Assembly: GCF_021603645.1 (NCBI RefSeq)
Contig: NZ_BQHJ01000002.1
Location: 682,001-746,000, forward strand
Length of the DNA: 64,000 bases
Source: Pseudomonas pseudonitroreducens
GTDB taxonomy: Bacteria > Pseudomonadota > Gammaproteobacteria > Pseudomonadales > Pseudomonadaceae
Reading direction: 5' to 3'
Shown: positions 27,497 through 34,680 of the stretch, one piece after another
Layout of the letters: each line of letters begins with the position of its first letter
How positions within the stretch are numbered: position 1 is the first letter of the stretch
Position numbers and translations under genes: made by a program
The notes under the pieces: generated by a model
Told to the model about the DNA's origin: nothing
The model's input: only the letters and a program-made list of their open reading frames with translations
Database searches by the model: none

Positions 27497-28426
27497 TCAG
27501 CGCGCCTGAACCGGGTTGAGCCGCTTGAGCAGATTGGCGCCGTGGTTGCCGATCAGCAGCAGGAACGCCTGGACCTTGCGCACCGGCGAGATGGCCGCCA
27601 TGGACATCCGGCAGACCTGCATCAGGAAGTACTCGTTGAGCTCCTGGTTCCCCAGGCGCTGGTAGTAGCGCGACAGGCAGTAGTAGGTGTGCAGGGTCAT
27701 GTGCTGCTGCACGCGAGCAGCCTGCATGGAGAAGATCCCGCCCTTGTGCACGCGGTAGGCGGCCGGGCGGATTTCCTCGATGAAGCGCCCCTTGCCGAAG
27801 GCCCCCAGCAGCGACCACCAGCACAGGTCGACCATGCGCGTGCTGAGCAGCTCCGCGGGCATCTCGGTGAGCACGTTGCGGAACACCGTGGTCAGGGTGG
27901 AGATCGCCCGCGCCTGCTGCAGCTCCAGGCGGCTGGCATCGCGGCGGAACTTGCCGGTGAGCTGTTGCGGCTTGATCACGCCGTCTTCGTTGAAGGTGTA
28001 GGCGTCGTGATAGGTGATCACGTAGTCCGGATTCGCCTCGAGGAAGTCGACCTGGATCTGCAGCTTGCGCGGGTCGGTCCAGTAGTCGTCGCCTTCGCAG
28101 TAGGCGATGTAGCGGCCACGCGCCTTGCGGAACACCGGCAGCCCATGGGAGAGGCCCTTGGAGTACTGGTTTTCCTTGTGGAAGATCGGCTTGATGATGT
28201 GCGGGTAGCGGGCCGCGTAGTCGGCGATGACCTCGGTGGTGCCGTCGGTGGAAGCGTCGTCATTGACCAGCACTTCGATGCGGAAGTCGGTGATCTGCTC
28301 CAGGAAGCTGTCCAGCGTGCGGCCGATGTAGTTGACCTGGTTGTAGGCGAGGCAAACGACGCTCAGCAGGGGCTTGGGGTCTTCCGGCCAGTTGGAAAGG
28401 ATCTGCAGCTCGGAGCGGATATCCAT
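27497..28426 (-). CDS. Glycosyltransferase family 2
   Basis: GT-A inverting glycosyltransferase, 309 residues. The family start PLLSVVCLAYNQVNYIGRTL is followed by EVLVNDDASTDGTTEV (nucleotide-binding aspartates) and IAYCEGDDYWTDPRKL, the usual WcaA-like motif where the DD pair binds metal. No membrane segments are evident. The ATG at 28426 is used because the longer open frame extends into the Wzx gene out of frame. It lies two bases from the Wzx stop. Sugar specificity is not readable. Confidence 0.87.
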   Translation of the reverse strand: MDIRSELQILSNWPEDPKPLLSVVCLAYNQVNYIGRTLDSFLEQITDFRIEVLVNDDASTDGTTEVIADYAARYPHIIKPIFHKENQYSKGLSHGLPVFRKARGRYIAYCEGDDYWTDPRKLQIQVDFLEANPDYVITYHDAYTFNEDGVIKPQQLTGKFRRDASRLELQQARAISTLTTVFRNVLTEMPAELLSTRMVDLCWWSLLGAFGKGRFIEEIRPAAYRVHKGGIFSMQAARVQQHMTLHTYYCLSRYYQRLGNQELNEYFLMQVCRMSMAAISPVRKVQAFLLLIGNHGANLLKRLNPVQAR

Positions 28427-28428
28427 GT

Positions 28429-29964
28429 CTAGACACTCGGCTTGTGGGACGGTTTGAACAGGCGCAGCAAAGCCGGGGCAGAGCCCGCGCCCACGAGGAA
28501 CAGGGTGATCAGGCCGCACACGGCGAGTGCCGCCAGCAGCCACAGGCGCTCGCCGGAACGGGCCAGCAGCGTGTAAAAGGGTTCGCTGAGCAGCAGGCCG
28601 GCAGCGCTCAGCGCGGCGATCTGCAGGGTGTCGCGCAACCAGGCGCCGTGCAGGCCGGGAGCAAAGGTACGGTGCACGATCGCCGGCCAGATCAGGAACG
28701 ACACCAGGCGCAGGCCGAACCAGCACAGCGCCACGCCGAGCACGCCGTAGAGGTAGGCACTGGCGATCACCAGCGGCACGCTCACCAGGGTGGAGATGAC
28801 GCTGTACCAGACGTGCATGCGCAGCTGGCCATGGGCGTACTGCAGGTAGAACTGGAAGCTGGCCACCGCCAGCAGGCCTGAGCCGAGTACGTACCAGGCC
28901 AGGATCGGCCGGCACCAACTGGCGGCCACGGCATCGCCGCTCCAGGCCAGGACCAGGTCATGACCATGAGCGGCGATCACCGCGACCATCGGGAACAGCA
29001 GCACACAGACGAAGCGGTTCGCCTTGAGATAGAGCTGCTGCATGTCTTCGTGGCGTTCTTCGGCGACCAGCATGGTCATGCGCGGCAGCAGCGACTGCGC
29101 CAGCGGATTGACCAGCGTGAGGACTCCGCCGGCAATCAGCGCCACCAGGGAGAAGTAACCGTACTGCTGCAGCGGCAGCAGGTTCGACAGCAGGACCTTG
29201 TCCAGCTGGGTGAGCACGATCCACAGGCAGGAGGTGAAGGACATGCCCAGGGCGAAGGGCAACACCGGGCGCACCGTGTCGCGGCAGAAGCGGGTCAGCA
29301 GGCGCACGTCCATCCACAGGTAGGCCTTGCCACCCAGCAGCAGCGCCTCGATCAGCGACACCGCCACCTGGAACTGGAAGAACACCAGCGGGTCCTGGCT
29401 GACCTGCGCCACCAGCAGCAGGCCACCGAAGTAGCGCAGCGTGGTGATGAACACGTTCACCGCATTGATGAAGCCGTGCAGTTCCTGCCCCTGCAGCGCA
29501 CTGCGGTACAGGGTGGCGTAGAGCCGCAGGGCCACCAGCAGGCCCATCAGGCTGATGCACTGGGCAACCAGTTCGGGCGAGAGCTGCTGCACCTTGAGCC
29601 ACTGCCCGGCGATCCAGCCGCTGCCGCTCCACACCGCCAGGCTGCTGAGGAAAGTCAGCGGCAGCAGGATCAGCTCGAAGGAGCGCAGCAGGCGCGCCTG
29701 GTCCTGGCCTTCACCGCCAACGTGACGGCCATGGGCACCACGGCCATGGGCCACCTGGCGCACCAGCGCCGGCGACAGGCCGACATCGAGCAACAGCAGC
29801 CAGCTCTGCAGCACCGCGAAAAAGCCGATCAGGCCATAGGCCTCGGCCCCGAGGTGGCCGAGGTAGAACGGCTGGATCAGGATGCCGATGACGATGGCGT
29901 ACGCCTGCCCTGCGTAGTTGAGCAGGGTGTTGCGGACCATCGACAGCGAGCGGGCGGTGCGCAT
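28429..29964 (-). CDS. Wzx-type polysaccharide flippase
   Basis: MOP-superfamily flippase moving the lipid-linked repeat unit across the inner membrane. It is 511 residues and hydrophobic throughout, with about 12-14 membrane segments. The N-terminal pattern NTLLNYAGQAYAIVIGILIQ then YLGHLGAEAYGLIGFFAVLQ is typical of Wzx/RfbX proteins. A glycine/histidine-rich cytoplasmic loop at about residues 70-88 (AHGRGAHGRHVGGEGQDQ) is longer than usual. It is encoded between the aminotransferase and GT2 genes, ten bases from the former. Confidence 0.9.
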   Translation of the reverse strand: MRTARSLSMVRNTLLNYAGQAYAIVIGILIQPFYLGHLGAEAYGLIGFFAVLQSWLLLLDVGLSPALVRQVAHGRGAHGRHVGGEGQDQARLLRSFELILLPLTFLSSLAVWSGSGWIAGQWLKVQQLSPELVAQCISLMGLLVALRLYATLYRSALQGQELHGFINAVNVFITTLRYFGGLLLVAQVSQDPLVFFQFQVAVSLIEALLLGGKAYLWMDVRLLTRFCRDTVRPVLPFALGMSFTSCLWIVLTQLDKVLLSNLLPLQQYGYFSLVALIAGGVLTLVNPLAQSLLPRMTMLVAEERHEDMQQLYLKANRFVCVLLFPMVAVIAAHGHDLVLAWSGDAVAASWCRPILAWYVLGSGLLAVASFQFYLQYAHGQLRMHVWYSVISTLVSVPLVIASAYLYGVLGVALCWFGLRLVSFLIWPAIVHRTFAPGLHGAWLRDTLQIAALSAAGLLLSEPFYTLLARSGERLWLLAALAVCGLITLFLVGAGSAPALLRLFKPSHKPSV

Positions 29965-29974
29965 GATCGTCCCC

Positions 29975-31069
29975 TTACACCGCGACGGCGACGCGGCCGC
30001 TTTCCAGCAGCAGCACTTCGATCACCGCGCGCTGGATTTCCTGGGGCAGGCCCGGGTACAGCGGCAGGCAGAGGATGCGCTGGCTCAGCTCGCGGGAGAG
30101 CACCTGCGGCTCCTGCGGGGCGAGGTAGTCGAGGGTGTCCAGCGACGGGTAGAAATAGCGCCGCGGGTTGACGCCGATCTCGTTCAGCGCAGTACGTACG
30201 CGCAGCACCTGGGCTTCGTCACGCAAGCCGATGGGGTAGTAGCTGTTGTTCAGCCGGGCATAACTTTCGCTGACCTGCAGGTCGTAGTAGCCGCTGAGCG
30301 ACGCCGTGTAGCGGGCGGCGATCTCCTCGCGCTGGGCGAGGATGTCGTCGATCTCGTCGAGCACGCACAGGCCCATGGCGGCGGAGAACTCGTTGAGCTT
30401 GGCGTTGATCCCCAGGCCGACGATCTGGTCGACCCCGGCGATGCCGAAGTTGCACATCAGGCGGACCTGCCGGGCCAGCTCGTCATCGGCGGTGACGATG
30501 GCGCCACCCTCGATGGTGTGGAACAGCTTGGTGGCGTGGAAGCTCAGCGTGGTGGCATCGCCCCAGGCCAGCACCGAGCGGTCGCGATAGCGCGAACCGA
30601 AGGCATGGGCGCCGTCGTAGATCACCTTCAACTGGTTGCGCTGGGCCACCGCCTGAATCTCCTCCACCGCACAGGGATTACCGAACACGTGGGTGGCGAC
30701 GATGGCGGTGGTATCCGGCGCAAGGCTGGCTTCGATGCGCGCAGGGTCGAGGTTCCAGGTCCGCGGGTCGATGTCGGCGAAGCGCGGGCGGATGCTCTCC
30801 CACTGCAGCGTGCTGCTGGTGGCAACGAAGCTGAAGGGGGTGGTCACGGCACTGCCGGTCACGCCCAGGGCGCGGTAGGCCACTTGCAGGGCGATGGTGC
30901 CGTTGTTGGTGAGAATCACATGGCGAACGCCGAAATAGTCCTGCAGGCGCTCTTCCAACTCCGTGACGAAGGGGCCGTGGTTGGTGATCCAGCCGGAGGC
31001 GTAGATCTGTTCCACGTAGGCCTTGAACTTGTCCAGGTTGCCCAGGTAGGTCTTGGTCACATTGATCAC
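29975..31069 (-). CDS. DegT/DnrJ/EryC1-family sugar aminotransferase (VioA-like)
   Basis: PLP-dependent aminotransferase acting on a nucleotide-linked keto-deoxysugar; cytoplasmic, about 364 residues. The Schiff-base lysine is in SFHATKLFHTIEGGAIV; ILTNNGTIALQVAYRAL and VIYDGAHAFGSRY are also characteristic. I prefer the GTG at 31069 (VINVTKTYLGNL) because AGAGGG lies 8 bases upstream and family members start MINVTKTYL. A TTG at 31123 overlapping the upstream stop is the alternative and would add 18 residues. With RmlA in the operon, dTDP-4-keto-6-deoxyglucose is the likely substrate, giving dTDP-4-amino-4,6-dideoxyglucose (viosamine). That specificity is inference. Confidence 0.87.
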   Translation of the reverse strand: MINVTKTYLGNLDKFKAYVEQIYASGWITNHGPFVTELEERLQDYFGVRHVILTNNGTIALQVAYRALGVTGSAVTTPFSFVATSSTLQWESIRPRFADIDPRTWNLDPARIEASLAPDTTAIVATHVFGNPCAVEEIQAVAQRNQLKVIYDGAHAFGSRYRDRSVLAWGDATTLSFHATKLFHTIEGGAIVTADDELARQVRLMCNFGIAGVDQIVGLGINAKLNEFSAAMGLCVLDEIDDILAQREEIAARYTASLSGYYDLQVSESYARLNNSYYPIGLRDEAQVLRVRTALNEIGVNPRRYFYPSLDTLDYLAPQEPQVLSRELSQRILCLPLYPGLPQEIQRAVIEVLLLESGRVAVAV

Positions 31070-31119
31070 GGTCGCATCCCTCTGTTGGATGGAAAGTCCG
31101 TTGGCTGTCGCGTCGCCGC

Positions 31120-32529
31120 TCAACCCAGCGCCGACAGCGCGAAGGGAGCGTCGTCGATGCCGCTGTCCATGGTTTGCGCGGCTTGCGGCGCGCGGCTGGC
31201 CAGGTGCTCCTGCAGGGCCTCGATGACCCGGCCGCTGGCGTCGTTGTGGAACTGCCAGACGCCATAGATACGGCTGTCGAAGGAGCGCTCGCTGCCCAGC
31301 ATCGGGTTGGCAGCAAGTCCCGAGCCCAGGCCGAAGCTGTAGAGGCCGGGAATCGGCCGGCCGTTGTGGTCACGCAGGCAACCGGCGGCGTCGGAATCCA
31401 GCCCGCCCTTGCTCTCGCGCACCTGCAGTGGCTCGCCGTTGGCGCGGCGCAGCGCCGGCAGGCAGGGCTGGTATCCGATGGCCTGGACGATCACGCCGTC
31501 GTCGCTGCAGCACTGCTCCAGGCGTTCACGGGCGGCAGGCGAGCGGTCTTCCAGGCAGAGCAGCTCGACCTTCACCCGCGTACCGCTGACGATCCCGTTG
31601 GCCAGCACGTCGGTACCGACCTGGTGGGCGCGGTAGCGCAGGCCGCCGGAGCGGTTGACCCGGCCGGAGACCGGGCACACATCCATGCCTTCGTCGACCA
31701 CGTAGCCAGCCGCGCGGGCTTCCTCGACGCTCTCGAAGAACAGGCGGATCGGCGCGCGGTGCAGCAGGGTGATCTGCTCGAGCCCCAGGCAGTCCAGCGC
31801 GCAGGCGAGGTTGTCGAGGATCGAGAAGGCACTGTGCGAGCCGCCGACTACGGTAAAGCGAGTGCCCGGGGTAACCCGGTCGCCGAACAGTTCCACCAGC
31901 TCGGCAGGGTTCAGGCTCAGCAGCGCGTCGGAGGAATAGACCGTGGGGCCATCGTGGGCCAGGTGCAGGTCCTGTTCGGCCAGGCTCCAGTTCAGGTACT
32001 CGCGGTTCTGCCGGCCACCCAGGTTCATCACCAGCGCCCCCGCATCGATCTGCACGGCGTGGGAACCGCTGCGCAGCGCCAGCTGGAAGCTGCCGTCATC
32101 CTGCGCGGTGATCTTCTCGATACGTGTACCCAGCGCCACTTCGACGCCCAGGTGCTCGGTGACGTAGCGCATGAACAGCGTCGAGGCATGCGCCAGCAAC
32201 TCGCCGACCTGCGTGAGCATTGGCGCGCCGTGCGGGTCGTTCTGCAGCGCACGGAACGCCGGGGAATGCGCCAGCGGCGCGAAGATCGGCAGCAACGCCG
32301 GATCGCGAAGGCAGTCGAGGAACACATCGCCGACCGAGTTGGCGGTGATGTGGTAGTCCCCCAGTCGGCCACGGCCGACCGCCAGTGCCGCGTCCACGAC
32401 CAGCAGGCCATCACGGGCGAGGCTCGCCAGCGCGCCGGTCTTGTAGGCATTGAAGAGGAAACCCATGCCGGCCGGGCCGGCGCCGCCGACCACACAGGCA
32501 TAGTTGCAACGAAGCGATTGCTCGGCCAT
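31120..32529 (-). CDS. FAD/NAD(P)-binding oxidoreductase of unknown substrate
   Basis: Flavoprotein of 469 residues and the first confidently recognised gene of the polysaccharide operon. An FAD-binding motif VVGGAGPAGMGFLFNAY starts near residue 13, and a second Rossmann motif FTVVGGSHSAFSILDNLACAL lies near residue 245. The architecture recalls flavin monooxygenases such as lysine/ornithine N-hydroxylases and pyridine nucleotide-disulfide enzymes; no redox CxxxxC is visible. Such an enzyme is unusual in a Wzx/Wzy locus and could oxidise the aminosugar or its acyl side chain; this is inference. The ATG at 32529 overlaps an upstream ORF stop (TGATG), with GGAG nine bases before it. Confidence 0.75.
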   Translation of the reverse strand: MAEQSLRCNYACVVGGAGPAGMGFLFNAYKTGALASLARDGLLVVDAALAVGRGRLGDYHITANSVGDVFLDCLRDPALLPIFAPLAHSPAFRALQNDPHGAPMLTQVGELLAHASTLFMRYVTEHLGVEVALGTRIEKITAQDDGSFQLALRSGSHAVQIDAGALVMNLGGRQNREYLNWSLAEQDLHLAHDGPTVYSSDALLSLNPAELVELFGDRVTPGTRFTVVGGSHSAFSILDNLACALDCLGLEQITLLHRAPIRLFFESVEEARAAGYVVDEGMDVCPVSGRVNRSGGLRYRAHQVGTDVLANGIVSGTRVKVELLCLEDRSPAARERLEQCCSDDGVIVQAIGYQPCLPALRRANGEPLQVRESKGGLDSDAAGCLRDHNGRPIPGLYSFGLGSGLAANPMLGSERSFDSRIYGVWQFHNDASGRVIEALQEHLASRAPQAAQTMDSGIDDAPFALSALG

Positions 32530-32996
32530 CAGCCTTGACTCCCAGCGCGGCGAGACGCGCGGCTCTCGTGAGGCCGGCACTGTCGGCCGGCAGGGTGGCG
32601 GCGCTCGCGCCGGGATTCCGTCACTCGCGGCACAGCCGCGGTCGCGCAACGCTTCCTCGGGAAGGTTGCGGGAATCAGTTCGGAAGGAATGGCGAGCGCC
32701 CGCAGAAGAACTTCGGCAGAACGCCGAAGTTGCTGTTTCATGAATGAAACAGCCAGTTCCTGGCACGGCTCAAGTTCAGTCGAAAGTTCAGCTTTGTTAC
32801 ACCATGAAGAACTGGCATAACTGGATTTCGAACTAAAGAGAGCAGTTTTACTGAACATTTCAATAGCACCACTGGAATTGGCGCCAGATTTCCAAAGTTT
32901 CACCAGCGATACACTTTCCGGGCGGGAAGCGTCGCTCTTCTTGCCAGTTTCGACGGCACCGTAAGTTCCGTCTTTTTCCATTAATGCAGTGGCCAT
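32529..32996 (-). CDS. Possible 155-aa leader ORF coupled to the oxidoreductase gene
   Basis: Open frame starting MATALMEKDGTYGAVETGKK with GGAG nine bases upstream. Its stop overlaps the next ATG as TGATG, and the sequence around both starts is alike (GGAGTCA, then ATGGCC). The first half is Ser/Lys-rich from lower-GC DNA; the last 45 residues are Arg-rich and come from DNA with strong hairpins. I recognise no family. It could be a small protein, a translated leader that couples ribosomes to the operon, or chance. Two perfect hairpins lie within it. Confidence 0.3.
   Translation of the reverse strand: MATALMEKDGTYGAVETGKKSDASRPESVSLVKLWKSGANSSGAIEMFSKTALFSSKSSYASSSWCNKAELSTELEPCQELAVSFMKQQLRRSAEVLLRALAIPSELIPATFPRKRCATAAVPRVTESRRERRHPAGRQCRPHESRASRRAGSQG
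32709..32753. promoter_or_regulatory. Two adjacent perfect hairpins in the polysaccharide operon leader
   Basis: AACTTCGGC and GCCGAAGTT pair around a 5-base loop at 32709-32731. Immediately next to it, GCTGTTTCAT at 32732 pairs with ATGAAACAGC ending at 32753 around two bases. On the transcribed strand the second-read stem is followed by TCTTCTGC, a weak U-tract. Such stems between promoter and first gene could act as an attenuator that an RfaH-type factor reads through, or as a DNA operator. Confidence 0.55.
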
Positions 32997-33056
32997 CGTT
33001 ACTGACTCCAGTCCAGGAGATGCTCTGTACCGGGCCTTTTGCAGAATTCGAAGACA

Positions 33057-33067
33057 AGGCTACCGCC
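33057..33067 (-). promoter_or_regulatory. ops-like RfaH recruitment site, promoter-distal copy
   Basis: On the minus strand the sequence is GGCGGTAGCCT, a full match to the enterobacterial ops core GGCGGTAGNNT. It lies in the loop of an inverted repeat, ATTCGAA at 33046 and TTCGAAT at 33072. It is about 530 bases upstream of the first recognised gene and correctly oriented. Confidence 0.75.
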
Positions 33068-33143
33068 CGAGTTCGAATGACCCGATTCAAACAACGACAA
33101 TCAACTGTTCGTCCCTGGAGTGGCCGTTACTTTTTCCTGGGCA

Positions 33144-33154
33144 AAGCTACCGCC
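33144..33154 (-). promoter_or_regulatory. ops-like RfaH recruitment site, promoter-proximal copy
   Basis: On the minus strand the sequence is GGCGGTAGCTT, again a full match to GGCGGTAGNNT and in the same orientation, 87 bases from the other copy. GGGC before and GCCC after the core could pair and present it in a small hairpin. Confidence 0.75.
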
Positions 33155-33357
33155 CTCCGGCCTGTTCCGAAAATCTGGAAAAACAAAAGCAAAAAGCTAT
33201 CGCGCTTTCGCAGCGAAGAAGGCCGACGAAAGTTGTCAGGCAGCGATAGGAAAGCGACAGGAAGAAGAGGGGGCAGAATCTTCCTTGACCTTACTGCTCT
33301 TGCGACTACTCCCTGAGGTGTCTCATCTGGACACCACACGATATTGCTATGTGGATA

Positions 33358-33387
33358 GTAATAGAGGGGGGGACAAAGGCGTGTCAA
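33358..33387 (-). promoter_or_regulatory. Candidate sigma-70 promoter of the polysaccharide operon
   Basis: On the minus strand TTGACA (33387-33382) and TATTAC (33363-33358) are 18 bases apart. Transcription would start near 33350, passing both ops matches after about 200 and 290 bases and reaching the oxidoreductase ATG after about 820. This is the best -35 match I saw on that strand in the gap. Confidence 0.5.
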
Positions 33388-33388
33388 C

Positions 33389-33405
33389 GTAGGAAGCACT
33401 CCTAC
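33389..33405. promoter_or_regulatory. Inverted repeat abutting the candidate -35 box
   Basis: GTAGGA and TCCTAC are separated by 5 bases, immediately upstream of the -35 hexamer on the minus strand. A second dyad, GGTGTC-7-GACACC at 33317-33335, lies just after the presumed start point. Either could be an operator; neither matches a site I can name. Confidence 0.35.
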
Positions 33406-33573
33406 GCCGGGAATCCGACAGAAGGCAAATCAGTATTCGTAACTTATTGATTTATAAGGCGCCATAAACATGACACAGGCGTTTTGACAGCATAAACGTA
33501 CACTTTCGTATCTGCACTAAAAGGATTAGTCGGAAAGTATTAATGTATCCGCCGCGGACACGGCGGATGTGTT

Positions 33574-34542
33574 TCATCCTTGAACAATGCGGTCCTTGCC
33601 GGTGCGTTTCGCCTGATACAGGGCGGCATCGGAACGACTGTAGAGCGCAGAAAGATTCTGGTCTTCAGGCTGCAACAGGGTCAGCCCCTGGCTGATGGTG
33701 ACGCTGAAGAAATGCTCGGCCTCGTTGAAGCGCAGGCGCTGTACTTCACGCTGCAGGCGCTCGCCGATCTGCCGCGCCGTATTCTCGTCACAGCCGGGCA
33801 GCAGCACGGCGAATTCCTCACCGCCGATACGCCCGAACAGGTCGCCGCGGCGCAACGCGCCGGCACCGCACTGGGCGATCCGTTGCAACACCACATCGCC
33901 GACCTGGTGGCCGTAGACGTCGTTGATCTTCTTGAAGTCGTCCACATCCAGCAGCAGGAAGGCCAGCGGCGTGGACGTCGCCTTGCAGTCGCGGAAGGCC
34001 TGTTCGGCGCTGTCGAAGAAGTAGCGGCGGTTGCTGCTCTGGGTCAGCACGTCGGTGGTGGCCAGGCGGTGCAGCTCGGTCTCCAGATGCTTCTTGTCGG
34101 TGATGTCCTCGGCGATACCGACGATCATCAGCGGCAGGCCGGCATCGCTGTGCTGGCTGACGAAGCATTTGTCGCTGAGCCAGCGCACCTCGCCGTCGGC
34201 CCGCAGGATTCGATACTCGCGCTGTTCGATGGCGCCGCGCTCCAGCACCTCCTGCAGGGTGCTCTGGGCGTAGTCCAGGTCATCGGGGTAGATGCAGTTG
34301 CGCCACTCGTTGTAGTCCGCCAGCAGCAGCGCGGCGGAGCGGCCGAAGATGCGCTCGTACGCCGGGCTGACATAGACCATGCGCTGGGCCTGCCAGTCGA
34401 AGGCCCAGAGTACCGAGTTCACGCTCGCCAGCAACGCACTGAAGAGCTGTTCGCGCTCCTTCAGGCGCGTCACCTCGGCGCGGCTGTGCAGCAATGCCAG
34501 CAATGCTTCTTCCTGATCGGCTGGCAGTTTGTTCTCATCCAT
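33574..34542 (-). CDS. Diguanylate cyclase with PAS domain
   Basis: Makes cyclic di-GMP from two GTP; predicted soluble, 322 residues. A PAS domain covers about residues 35-150 (AFDWQAQRMVYVSPAYERIF, REYRILRADGEVRWLSDKC). The C-terminal GGDEF domain has FGRIGGEEFAVLLPG with active-site GGEEF, and RRGD five residues before it is an intact inhibitory I-site. It corresponds by position to the diguanylate cyclase gene beside oprE in P. aeruginosa. Here the polysaccharide island separates the two. Its proximity makes a link between c-di-GMP and this polysaccharide plausible but unproven. Confidence 0.9.
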   Translation of the reverse strand: MDENKLPADQEEALLALLHSRAEVTRLKEREQLFSALLASVNSVLWAFDWQAQRMVYVSPAYERIFGRSAALLLADYNEWRNCIYPDDLDYAQSTLQEVLERGAIEQREYRILRADGEVRWLSDKCFVSQHSDAGLPLMIVGIAEDITDKKHLETELHRLATTDVLTQSSNRRYFFDSAEQAFRDCKATSTPLAFLLLDVDDFKKINDVYGHQVGDVVLQRIAQCGAGALRRGDLFGRIGGEEFAVLLPGCDENTARQIGERLQREVQRLRFNEAEHFFSVTISQGLTLLQPEDQNLSALYSRSDAALYQAKRTGKDRIVQG

Positions 34543-34612
34543 GTATCAGCGTCCTCCCGCTCATTGACCGGGGCTATGACCGCAAACTACGCCAGGCTGC
34601 TGCAAATTAAAC

Positions 34613-34640
34613 GAAAAGCCCGCCGAACGGCGGGCTTTTC
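34613..34640. terminator. Terminator between desA and the diguanylate cyclase gene
   Basis: GAAAAGCCCGCCG pairs with CGGCGGGCTTTTC around two bases; both ends carry A/T runs. It ends desA transcription (leftward) and means the cyclase needs its own promoter between 34543 and 34612. Confidence 0.85.
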
Positions 34641-34680
34641 TTGAGACGCATCTCTCAACGTCCTAGGACGCTTCCGCCAT

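Noticed and set aside
32984-33399. Several open frames in the polysaccharide leader
   Set aside because: They lack ribosome sites and recognisable sequence and overlap the ops sites and promoter; they are treated as non-coding leader.
33484-33512. TTGACA followed 17 bases later by CGTATC on the plus strand
   Set aside because: The -10 match is poor and no rightward gene lies downstream; both neighbouring genes read leftward.
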